Shown here: piece by piece, positions 54,835 to 62,442 of the stretch
Layout: every line of letters starts with the position of its first letter
Numbering within the stretch: the stretch's first letter is position 1
Origin: Microvirga calopogonii
Lineage (GTDB): Bacteria; Pseudomonadota; Alphaproteobacteria; Rhizobiales; Beijerinckiaceae
Direction of reading: 5' to 3'
Length of the DNA: 64,000 nucleotides
Assembly (NCBI RefSeq): GCF_003347665.1
Contig: NZ_QDGA01000014.1
Location: 1-64,000, forward strand
Position numbers and translations under genes: made by a program
Notes under the pieces: generated by a model
Told to the model about the DNA's origin: nothing
Database searches by the model: none
What the model saw: the letters and a program-made list of their open reading frames with translations, nothing else

Positions 54835-56310
54835 TTAAAGCACGAACCAGCCCTTGCTGAGTTCGAGCGAGCCTTTCAGCTTGATCACGGCCTCCGCGGC
54901 CTTGTCGCTGTCGGTGTTGAGATAGACGTAGGTGGCGCCCTTCGTCTTCTCGAAGCGCGCCTCGCCGGCCTTACTGAAGTCCTTCTTGGCGATGAAGGTG
55001 AACTTCTGGTCGCCTCGCTTGCGGGTGTTGGCGTCGATGGCCGAGAGGTCGATCCGGTCGCCGGCCTTGCCGGAGAAGTCGAGGATGTCATCGGCCTTGC
55101 TCTTGGAGGAGCCGGTTTCCTTGTCGTCGAACGCGAACACGTCCCGGCCCGCGCCGCCCGTGAGGCTGTCCTTGCCGAGGCCGCCGCTGAGGCGATCATC
55201 GCCGGCACTGCCATCCAGCCTGTCGTTGCCGGCGCCGGCGAGCAGGAGGTTGGCAAAGGAATCGCCTGAGAGACTGTCGCTGCCGGCGCCGCCCGAGAGC
55301 GTGTCGGTGATTGCGGTGTTGCGCACCATGGTGCCGGCTCCGAGATCGATGGTGTGGGCAACGTTCCAGGTGAGTGCACCTTCGACCAGGGTGATGATGG
55401 CATCCTTGCCGCCGGTGCTGGCATAGGCGTGGTGCAGGGCCACCTTTCCGGCAACCGGCGCTTGGGTCGAGCTGGAGCCGTCGCCCCAAGCGATGCTGAC
55501 GCTGGAGGCGTTGCCGACGTTGAGGGTCGCCTCGACGAAGCGGCTCGCGGCGATGGCGTCCGCATTGGCCTTGTACAGCAGGTCGACCCGGAAGATGTCG
55601 AATGCGTCGTTCATATCGCCAGCGATGAGGTTGGAGGCAGAGCTGCCGAATGTTACGCATCGTCCATCCGGGCTGAACCGGGCTTCTGCGCTGAAGTCAT
55701 TTGCCTCTGCTCCAGTGGCGGTGGTGGAGAGACGAGTGACGGCACCGGTGCTCAGGTCCTTGACGAAGATGTCCTTCTCGCCATTGAGATCGTTGGCAAC
55801 CAAGTTGGATGCGTCACTTTCAAACACCATATAACGCCCGTCCGAGCTGAAGCGAGCGTTGGTGCTGTTGCCGTTTGCCTGCGTGCCATTGGCGGTGGTG
55901 GAGAGGCGGGTGATGGAACCGGTGCTCAGGTCCTTGAGGAAGATGTCGTATTTACCGTTGGTGTCGCCACTCGCCAGATTGGTGGCCAAGCTTTCGAACA
56001 CCACGTAGCGCCCGTCGGGGCTGAACTGAGGGTTCGAGCTGTCTCCGTTGGTCTCGGCGCCGCCTAAGCCGGTGGACAGGCGGGTGACGGCGCCGGTGGT
56101 CAGGTTCTTGAGGAAGATGTTGCGGTCATCCCTGGCGTCGCTGGCGACCAAGTTGGTGGCGTTGCTGTCGAACACCACGAAGCGTCCATCGGGGCTGAAG
56201 TGAGGATTACTGCTGCTCCCGTTTGCCTCTGCTCCACTGGCTGTGGTCGAGATCCGTGTCAGGATATCGGCGCTGGTTGGACGGAAGACGGATTGCACGG
56301 ACAGGAACAT
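54835..56310 (-). CDS. RTX-type secreted protein with beta-propeller repeats
   Basis: A 491-residue protein. Residues about 10-240 hold four PD40/TolB-like repeats of 58 residues, each with FSPDGRxVxFxSxAxNL and DIFxKDLSTGxxTRLS. A middle domain carries [25 protein letters not shown]-like. RTX calcium-binding nonapeptides follow ([30 protein letters not shown]), and the tail [19 protein letters not shown] is typical of serralysin-like C-termini. There is no N-terminal signal peptide, so type I secretion is expected. AGGAGG precedes tandem ATGs at 56313 and 56310; the latter has better spacing. Confidence 0.87.
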   Translation of the reverse strand: MFLSVQSVFRPTSADILTRISTTASGAEANGSSSNPHFSPDGRFVVFDSNATNLVASDARDDRNIFLKNLTTGAVTRLSTGLGGAETNGDSSNPQFSPDGRYVVFESLATNLASGDTNGKYDIFLKDLSTGSITRLSTTANGTQANGNSTNARFSSDGRYMVFESDASNLVANDLNGEKDIFVKDLSTGAVTRLSTTATGAEANDFSAEARFSPDGRCVTFGSSASNLIAGDMNDAFDIFRVDLLYKANADAIAASRFVEATLNVGNASSVSIAWGDGSSSTQAPVAGKVALHHAYASTGGKDAIITLVEGALTWNVAHTIDLGAGTMVRNTAITDTLSGGAGSDSLSGDSFANLLLAGAGNDRLDGSAGDDRLSGGLGKDSLTGGAGRDVFAFDDKETGSSKSKADDILDFSGKAGDRIDLSAIDANTRKRGDQKFTFIAKKDFSKAGEARFEKTKGATYVYLNTDSDKAAEAVIKLKGSLELSKGWFVL

Positions 56311-56532
56311 CATGGACCTCCTACAGCCATTCGCGAATTGAGTTGCTAAGCTAGGCCGATTGTCCCGTGGACCACTCTCTGAACGGAGGGGATCGGGTGC
56401 GTAAGCGCACATAGGATCCTCGATAAAGCATCAGGATTCCCATCCCCCTATCCAGGATTGACATCCTTCGCATGGAACGGGGCCGCCCCTGTGCCGTTAA
56501 GCGCTAAGCTTGACCACGCTGAGGAGATCACC

Positions 56533-57006
56533 ATGCGCCGTGCCGTTCTCTCCGTTGCCGCCCTTGCTGCTCTTGCTGCTTTCGGGGCCACCGAAGCCCA
56601 GGCTCAGAACCGGGGGCGGGTCGGCGTCCTGTCCTGCAGCGTCTCGGGTGGGATCGGCCTCATCGTCACGTCGCAGAAGACCACGCTCTGCACCTTCAAT
56701 CCCCGGCGTGGGCGGCCTGAGCGCTATGTGGGTGCGATCCGGCGCTTCGGGCTCGATATCGGGGCGACGCGGCGGGGCATCCTGACATGGGCCGTGTTCT
56801 CCCGCGGCAGCGTGGCGCCGGGCTCGCTCGCCGGAAGCTATGTGGGCGGAACCGCCGAGGCGACGGCCGGTGCCGGCGTCGGCGCCAATGTCCTGGTCGG
56901 CGGCTCGAACCGGAGCATCTCCCTCCAGCCCCTGTCCGTCAGCGGCCAGACCGGCTTCAACCTCGCCCTCGGGGTCGCCGATTTCGAGCTGCGCCCGGCG
57001 CGATAG
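56533..57006 (+). CDS. DUF992 family exported protein
   Basis: A 157-residue protein with a signal peptide (MRRAVLSVAALAALAAFGATEAQA). The mature part has VGVLSCSVSGGIGLIVTSQKTTLCTF, RYVGAIRRFGLDIGAT, GSYVGGTAEATAGAGVGANVLVGGSNRSISLQPLSVSGQTG and ends VADFEL. This is the DUF992 pattern of Rhizobiales; function is unknown. GAGGAG precedes the ATG by about six bases. Confidence 0.9.
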   Translation: MRRAVLSVAALAALAAFGATEAQAQNRGRVGVLSCSVSGGIGLIVTSQKTTLCTFNPRRGRPERYVGAIRRFGLDIGATRRGILTWAVFSRGSVAPGSLAGSYVGGTAEATAGAGVGANVLVGGSNRSISLQPLSVSGQTGFNLALGVADFELRPAR

Positions 57007-57070
57007 GCGGCCACCGGGGTATTCGCGAGCGGGCCCAGGAGTGCGGCGGGGAAATCGGCCCGCCGGGACG

Positions 57071-57451
57071 TCACGCTTCGGACATGGATTCGACCAGCTC
57101 GACCACCCGCCGCCGAAGCTGCATGTTTTCGATGGCCGAAAAGGCTTTCGCCAGACGCTGGCCGTCCGCGGTCGCGAGCGTGTCCGAGGCGATCCTTTCC
57201 GCTGGATTGGAGAGAGCCCTGTCTCTGGTCAGGTCCTCAAAGAAGTACTCAATCGGTACCTGGAGGATCCTGCTGATCTCCAGGAGGCGCCCCGCTCCGA
57301 CGCGGTTTGCCCCCTTTTCGTATTTCTGGACCTGCTGAAAGGTGAGATTGAGCAGGGCGCCGAGCTTTTCCTGGCTCATCCCGATCGCGGTCCGACGAGC
57401 CCGAATCTTTTGGCCAATATGGCGATCCGCATCATTCGGTGACTTCTTCAT
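57071..57451 (-). CDS. XRE-family helix-turn-helix regulator
   Basis: A 126-residue protein with a complete HTH_3 domain (IGQKIRARRTAIGMSQEKLGALLNLTFQQVQKYEKGANRVGAGRLLEISRIL) and a C-terminal tail, VPIEYFFEDL, then a helix ending RRRVVELVESM. It is typical of the small Rhizobiales XRE regulators. ATG 57451 is preceded by GAAGAG. It is oriented away from the GNAT gene, with a small protein gene between them. Confidence 0.88.
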   Translation of the reverse strand: MKKSPNDADRHIGQKIRARRTAIGMSQEKLGALLNLTFQQVQKYEKGANRVGAGRLLEISRILQVPIEYFFEDLTRDRALSNPAERIASDTLATADGQRLAKAFSAIENMQLRRRVVELVESMSEA

Positions 57452-57474
57452 AGGCTCTTCAATCCTGCACCGTT

Positions 57475-57684
57475 TCAATGCAGGCCATTTGGACGTGGCG
57501 GTGCCCAGAAACTCAGGATACGGCTCACGTCCTCCGTCAGCCGCTCCTGGTCACTCCCGGGCATCATGGCAATTCGATCAGCCACATAGGCCAGGATCCG
57601 CTGCCAGTCGTCGCCACAATGTTGCGCTGCCTCTTCACATAGCTCAGCCAAGGTGGGAGTCCCATGACTATTGCTTTGGGTCAT
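57475..57684 (-). CDS. small protein upstream of the XRE regulator, function unknown
   Basis: A 69-residue protein (MTQSNSHGTPTLAELCEEAA...) with a helical middle, DDWQRILAYVADRIAMM, and a C-terminal tryptophan/proline tail. It runs in the same direction as the XRE gene, 23 bases upstream of that start, so it is probably cotranscribed. An alternative start at 57723 adds 13 residues. No family is recognised. Confidence 0.55.
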   Translation of the reverse strand: MTQSNSHGTPTLAELCEEAAQHCGDDWQRILAYVADRIAMMPGSDQERLTEDVSRILSFWAPPRPNGLH

Positions 57685-57796
57685 AACCCTCTTCCGTTCA
57701 ACGCTGGTGTTCAACCGCTCCACATCTTAGCGTCTTCAAAGCTCTTGGGCACCCGTGCTCACTATTCGCATCCAATCTGGCTTCAAGGGCTTATCC

Positions 57797-58375
57797 ATGG
57801 ATCAGACACCCCCAAGTGCGAGGTATGACAACCTCATCCGGGTCGAAGTTGTGACAACGCCGGAGCAGCTGCTCCACGCCCATGCCATTCGCGCGATCTG
57901 CTTCATGGAAGAGCATGGAGTAGCGGCCCGGCAGACCTATGACGGGAACGATTATCAGGCGACCCACATCATCGTTTATGCGGGAAGCGAGCCGGTCGGC
58001 ACTGCACGGATCCGCTGGTTCAAGGATTTCGCCAAGATGGAGAGGACGAGCTTCCGCAAGGCATGGCGCGATCCTCGGATCATCAAACGGTGCGCAGAAT
58101 TCATTTTTGAGCATATCAGCCGCAAGGGCTACGACCGGGTGATCACCCACGCGCAGCCGGTCTATGCTCGCCTGTGGCAGCGAATGCTCGGGTTCAAGCC
58201 TGCGTCAGGCAAGGAGCCTGTCTTGTTCGAAGGTCACGAAGAGCCCTACATCGAACTCGTGAGAGACCTTTCGCCGCCGCAAAACGCCATCACGGTTGAC
58301 ACCGATGCGACCGTGCTGTTTCGCATCGAAGGATATTGGGATGCTCAATCCGAATTCGAGACGGTGGGATCATGA
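57797..58375 (+). CDS. GNAT-fold N-acyltransferase
   Basis: A 192-residue protein with the acetyltransferase pattern: IRAICFMEEHGVAARQTYDGNDYQATHIIVYAGSEPVGTARIRWF, then the acyl-CoA region RDPRIIKRCAEFIFEHISRKGYDRVITHAQP, and LWQRMLGFKPASGKEP. The early R..CF..E..V and the GTARIRWF strand resemble LuxI-like and related long-acyl N-acyltransferases, but I cannot assign an acyl donor. The stop overlaps the next ATG (ATGA). ATG 57797 is chosen over an upstream GTG. Confidence 0.8.
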   Translation: MDQTPPSARYDNLIRVEVVTTPEQLLHAHAIRAICFMEEHGVAARQTYDGNDYQATHIIVYAGSEPVGTARIRWFKDFAKMERTSFRKAWRDPRIIKRCAEFIFEHISRKGYDRVITHAQPVYARLWQRMLGFKPASGKEPVLFEGHEEPYIELVRDLSPPQNAITVDTDATVLFRIEGYWDAQSEFETVGS

Positions 58376-58734
58376 GCACGGCCCCTGTTCCAAACCTTCC
58401 CGATCTCAAGCAAATCGATGCAGCCACCATCATGGACTTCTTTCGAGCTTACCTTCAGCAGGTCGTGACGTTGCACACGGCCACATTCCAAAAGCTGCTG
58501 TTCGAGGGGGAAGGAGTATCGCTCGAGTTGGCCGAACTCTTCGAGGATGTCGGCAACACCTATATCAGCATATCGGAGAGCATCAGCACTCACCATCTGC
58601 AACGGCGAGCTTCACAGATTAAAGAGAAGCTTGATGCCGACGTCGAACCGGCTCTGGGGCGGGTCAAGCCGAAGCTTGGGGCTAAACCACGGGTTCGCCG
58701 GGCCAAACATCTCGCACAGCCAGTCAAAGACTAA
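58372..58734 (+). CDS. small helical protein coupled to the GNAT gene
   Basis: A 120-residue, mostly helical protein. It contains AATIMDFFRAYLQQVVTLHTATFQKLLFEGEGVSLELAELFEDVGNTYISISESIS, then a basic tail (KPKLGAKPRVRRAKHLAQPVKD). It begins at an ATGA overlap with the GNAT gene, so the two are made together. Its last 123 bases overlap the convergent LysR gene. No family is recognised. Confidence 0.65.
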   Translation: MSTAPVPNLPDLKQIDAATIMDFFRAYLQQVVTLHTATFQKLLFEGEGVSLELAELFEDVGNTYISISESISTHHLQRRASQIKEKLDADVEPALGRVKPKLGAKPRVRRAKHLAQPVKD

Positions 58735-59625
58735 GCGGACGGGCCGTGCATTGAGGCGCTCCGTCAGGACCAGCGCGTAGAGCGGCACCGATACCTTCAC
58801 GTCCAACTCCAAGGGGACCGCGTTGGGCTCCAGGATCGTGTAGCTGCCGAGCAGACCGATGCCGAGCCCGGCTTTGACGAGCATGCCATAGGCCATGGAG
58901 TTGTCGCAGAAATGCGCAACCTGCCCTTGGTCGACGGCACGGTTCCAATCGCTCCACAGGCCCGTCTTGGCCGAATAATACTCCGACTGCAGAAAGAAGT
59001 GCTGCGAAAGGTTCGACCGTGTCGGGATGCCATGCTGCTGGATGTATGACTTCGCCACGATCGGGATGAAATGAAGATATCCCAGCTTCTGCATCGAGAT
59101 GTCGGCCGCTTCGATGGGGCTGAAGCCGATCATCATATCGGTCTGATTGTCCCGCAGGCTGACGACGTTTGCCGGGCTTTTGAGATGGAGCTGTATCCTC
59201 GGGTGCTCCGCGGCAAAAGTGGACACGGCAGGGGCCACGAAGAACGTGTTCAAGCCGTCCGTTATGCTGACCCGGACAATCCCCTCCGCTTCCTTGTTCT
59301 CGGCACGAAGATCGTTGGTCAATGCGAAGAGGGAGTGATCGAGCGCCGTGAGGGCTTGCGCGAGGGCTTGTCCCTTTGGCGTCAGCTTCACGCCGTTTTG
59401 GGTCGGGACGAAGAGCTGGGACCCCATCAGGTCCTGAAGCCGCCGGACCTGACGGCTGACCGTCGGATGGCTGGTGTTGAGAATCTCAGCCGCCCGATTG
59501 AAAGACTTGGCCTTGGCGACGGCCAGGAAGACGCGGAGCTCGCCCCAGAACTGACCGCTCAGTATGTTCTCGTTATCGAGAGGGGAGCGGACGAGATTCC
59601 GCTGATCGGGGTCAAAGGGTTTCAT
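58612..59625 (-). CDS. LysR-family transcriptional regulator
   Basis: A 337-residue regulator. The HTH is LRVFLAVAKAKSFNRAAEILNTSHPTVSRQVRRLQDLMGSQLF (about 30-72), followed by a linker helix and an effector domain with IVRVSITDGLNTFFVAP and GIGLLGSYTI. A tail of about 30 residues beyond the usual end (FGPANPWFSPKLRL onward) overlaps the convergent small gene. Target genes are unknown; no divergent partner is adjacent. Confidence 0.9.
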   Translation of the reverse strand: MKPFDPDQRNLVRSPLDNENILSGQFWGELRVFLAVAKAKSFNRAAEILNTSHPTVSRQVRRLQDLMGSQLFVPTQNGVKLTPKGQALAQALTALDHSLFALTNDLRAENKEAEGIVRVSITDGLNTFFVAPAVSTFAAEHPRIQLHLKSPANVVSLRDNQTDMMIGFSPIEAADISMQKLGYLHFIPIVAKSYIQQHGIPTRSNLSQHFFLQSEYYSAKTGLWSDWNRAVDQGQVAHFCDNSMAYGMLVKAGLGIGLLGSYTILEPNAVPLELDVKVSVPLYALVLTERLNARPVRLVFDWLCEMFGPANPWFSPKLRLDPPQSRFDVGIKLLFNL

Positions 59626-60076
59626 GCGGCTCCGGTCAAAGCGACAGTCCCGCGCTGCGTTTCCACTCGGGATACACTTCTGAGTGTCATGTCATTACAG
59701 CCAGTTGCGGGGCGGGAGTCAACTACACCGGAAGGATGTCACGGGCCTTAACCTACCGTTGTGGAAGGTTGCGACATCAAAGGAAAAGTGGCTCTCTCCA
59801 CGGCCTGTCGCGGCCGTCAGCAAGGATCGTGCAGCAAGGATCGTGCCAGAACCCTCTTGGCCCGGACGCTTCGATGGGCAGCCGGGCGCCTCCTTGGCTC
59901 GCCCGTATTCAGCCATCGATACAATCCCTCTTGCCATTCCGCATCGAGAGGCAGAGCATCGACCTAACGCGCCGGCTAAAAAGGGCGTCGGGTCGGTTCT
60001 GAACGCGGAACCCAGTTATTGCGTCCGATGCTCTGGAAGAGCGCGCCGATGAATGGGGGCGGGAGGATCATGTCCT
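59626..60076. other. 451-base intergenic region
   Basis: No gene is supported. Near its end (59990-60034) a degraded palindrome with TTCTGAACGCGGAACC...GCGTCCGATGCTCT is visible. It should contain the LysR and EF-G-like promoters, but no clear consensus was seen. Confidence 0.45.
59990..60034. repeat. degraded copy of the GATGCTCT palindromic repeat
   Basis: The right-hand end TCCGATGCTCT and the inner GCGGAACCCAGT...TTGCG resemble the elements at 2017 and 27021, with several mismatches. Confidence 0.45.
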
Positions 60077-62116
60077 ATGGCACCCAACGGCAGACTAGGT
60101 ACGGGCCCACGATGCATCGCAATCGTCGGCCCGTTTCAGAGCGGCAAGACCACGCTTCTGGAAGCCATCGTGGAGCGGACCGGAGCGATTTCACGCGCGG
60201 GCCGCGTGTCCAATGGCGACAGCGTCGGCGACGCGAGCGCGGAGGCCCGCGCCCATGCCATGAGCATCGAGCCCAATGTCGCGACGGTCGAGTTTCTCGG
60301 CGAGAGCATGACCTTCGTGGACTGCCCCGGCTCGACTGAATTCCTGCACGAGATGCGCAACGTCACGCCGGTCTGCGACGCGGCGGTCGTCGTCTGCGAG
60401 GCGGACGAGCGTAAGATCCCGGCGCTTGAGATCATCCTGCGGGAGCTGGAAGAGGCGGATATCCCGCGCTTCCTCTTCATCAACAAGATCGACACCGCGA
60501 CCCAGCGTATCCGCGAGACGCTCGCGCTGCTGCAGCAGGCCTCGCGCACGCCGCTGCTCCTGCGCCAGATCCCGCTCTGGAAGGACGGCATCGCCATCGG
60601 CTTCATCGACCTCGCGCTGGAGCGCGCCTTCATTTACCGCGAGCACGCACCGAGCGAGATCGTGGACCTGCCGGAGGGCGAGCTGCCCCGGGAGAAGGAA
60701 GCGCGCTTCGCCATGCTCGAACGCCTGGCCGATTACGACGACGAGCTCATGGAGGAGCTGATCTCGGAGATCGAGCCGCCGCGCGATCAGATTTTCGACG
60801 ACCTTTCGAAGGAGCTGAGGGAACGGCATGTGGTGCCGGCCCTGATCGGGTCGGCCGAGCGCGGCAACGGCATCACGCGGCTTCTCAAGGCGCTGCGCCA
60901 CGAGGCGCCGACCCTCACGGAGACCCGTGCCCGCCTGGGGCTTCCCGAGGAGGGGGCGCCCCTGGCCCAGGCCATGAAGACCCTGCATATGGGGCAGGGC
61001 GGCAAGCTCACGATCGCCCGCGTCATGCGCGGCGCCTTCCACGAGGGCGACACGGTCGTCGGCTCGCGCGGGGCCGAGGCGCGGATCGGCAGCCTCGTCA
61101 CGCTTCTCGGCAACACCCTCAATCGCAAGGCGGAGGCGGTGGCCGGCGACACGGTCGGCTTCGGCCGGCTGGAGGGGATCGCGACCGGAGATGCCTTCGC
61201 GGCGGGCAAGGGGAGACCCGAAGCCGTCGTATCGCCAGCGCCGCCCGATTCCGTCTACGTCCTGGCTCTTAAAGTCAGGGATCGAAAGGACGACGTGCGC
61301 CTCTCGAGCGCGCTCGCCAAGATCACCGAGGAGGACCCGTCCCTTGTGGTCGAAACGCGGCCGGAGATGGGGGAAATCCGTCTTCACGGGCAAGGCGAGA
61401 TGCATCTGCGCGTCGCCGTAGAGAAGCTGGCATCCCGTTTCCAGGTCGGCGTCGAGACGGCCAAGCCCCGGGTGGCCTATTGCGAGACGATCAAGCTGCC
61501 CGCCGCGGCACGCGGGCGACATCGCAAGCAGACTGGAGGGCACGGCCAGTTCGGCGACGTGATGATCGAGATCAGGCCGCTGCCGCGCGGGGAAGGATTC
61601 GCGTTCCAGGACCAGATCACCGGCGGTGTCGTGCCGCGCCAGTACATCCCGTCGGTCGAGACCGGGGTGCGGGACGCGCTCAAATGCGGTCCGCTCGGCT
61701 TTCCCGTGGTCGATCTCGCGGTGACGCTGACGGACGGTTCCTACCATACGGTGGATTCCTCGGACGCAGCCTTCCAGGCGGCCGCCAAGCTGGCCTTGGC
61801 GGAGGCCCTGCCGAAGGCCAAGCCCGTGCTGCTGGAGCCGGTGCTGTCGGTCGAGATCACGATCCCGTCCGAGGCCCTGTCCAAGGCAACGGCCCTCGTG
61901 ACCGGACGGCGCGGGCAGATCCTGGGCTATGACGAGCGGCCCGGCTGGACCGGCTGGCAGGTGTTGAGCGCCACCATCCCGGAATCCGAGATCGGCGACC
62001 TCATCGTGGAGTTGCGCTCGGCTACGGCCGGCGTCGGGAGCTTCTCGACCCGCTTCGACCACATGGCGGAAATGAGCGGTCGCCCGGCCGACATGGTGCT
62101 GCACAAGACGCACTGA
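60077..62116 (+). CDS. elongation factor G-like translational GTPase
   Basis: A 679-residue EF-G paralogue. The P-loop is GPFQSGKTT (18-26), G4 is NKID, and domains II-V follow, including domain IV KQTGGHGQFGDV and a domain V segment, ILGYDERPGWTGW. The G3 motif reads DCPGSTEF where true EF-G has DTPGHVDF, so the catalytic histidine is missing. The protein probably has reduced or differently triggered GTPase activity and is not the main translocase. ATG 60077 (MAPNG) or 60053 may be the start; GGGAGG lies between. Confidence 0.88.
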   Translation: MAPNGRLGTGPRCIAIVGPFQSGKTTLLEAIVERTGAISRAGRVSNGDSVGDASAEARAHAMSIEPNVATVEFLGESMTFVDCPGSTEFLHEMRNVTPVCDAAVVVCEADERKIPALEIILRELEEADIPRFLFINKIDTATQRIRETLALLQQASRTPLLLRQIPLWKDGIAIGFIDLALERAFIYREHAPSEIVDLPEGELPREKEARFAMLERLADYDDELMEELISEIEPPRDQIFDDLSKELRERHVVPALIGSAERGNGITRLLKALRHEAPTLTETRARLGLPEEGAPLAQAMKTLHMGQGGKLTIARVMRGAFHEGDTVVGSRGAEARIGSLVTLLGNTLNRKAEAVAGDTVGFGRLEGIATGDAFAAGKGRPEAVVSPAPPDSVYVLALKVRDRKDDVRLSSALAKITEEDPSLVVETRPEMGEIRLHGQGEMHLRVAVEKLASRFQVGVETAKPRVAYCETIKLPAAARGRHRKQTGGHGQFGDVMIEIRPLPRGEGFAFQDQITGGVVPRQYIPSVETGVRDALKCGPLGFPVVDLAVTLTDGSYHTVDSSDAAFQAAAKLALAEALPKAKPVLLEPVLSVEITIPSEALSKATALVTGRRGQILGYDERPGWTGWQVLSATIPESEIGDLIVELRSATAGVGSFSTRFDHMAEMSGRPADMVLHKTH

Positions 62117-62442
62117 GGATATGGGGGGCTGACACCCACCACGTCATGGCCGGCCTTGTGCCGGCCATCCCAAGGCGGTGAGGCTTGGCGTTTCAACCAA
62201 TCGGGATCACCGGCACAAGGCCGGTGATGATGTGGTAGAGCGTACTTTGACGGTACCGGTCGTGCACAGTGCTCCGACTTTATGGCTTCCATCCTCGCAG
62301 ACCTTCAGGCCGGACCACTCTCATCCAATCGTTCAGGTATAAACTATTTCCATCGACAAATGGGGTGGTCCGCGCCAAGTTATCCTCTTATGGAGACGCC
62401 ATCTCCCAGGAAGCCAACCTCGCCGCGAAGCGGAGGACAACA
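62117..62442. other. 326-base intergenic region before fadD
   Basis: The first third is the repeat at 62143-62231. The rest, AT-richer around 62330-62390, probably carries the fadD promoter; no gene is seen. Confidence 0.5.
62143..62231. repeat. composite inverted repeat (GTCATGGCCGG...CCGGTGATGATG)
   Basis: It has the same composition as 5440-5526 and 40292-40380, but with the two hairpins in opposite order (ATGGCCGGC first, ATCACCGGC last). Read in reverse it can encode [12 protein letters not shown] peptides. Confidence 0.8.
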
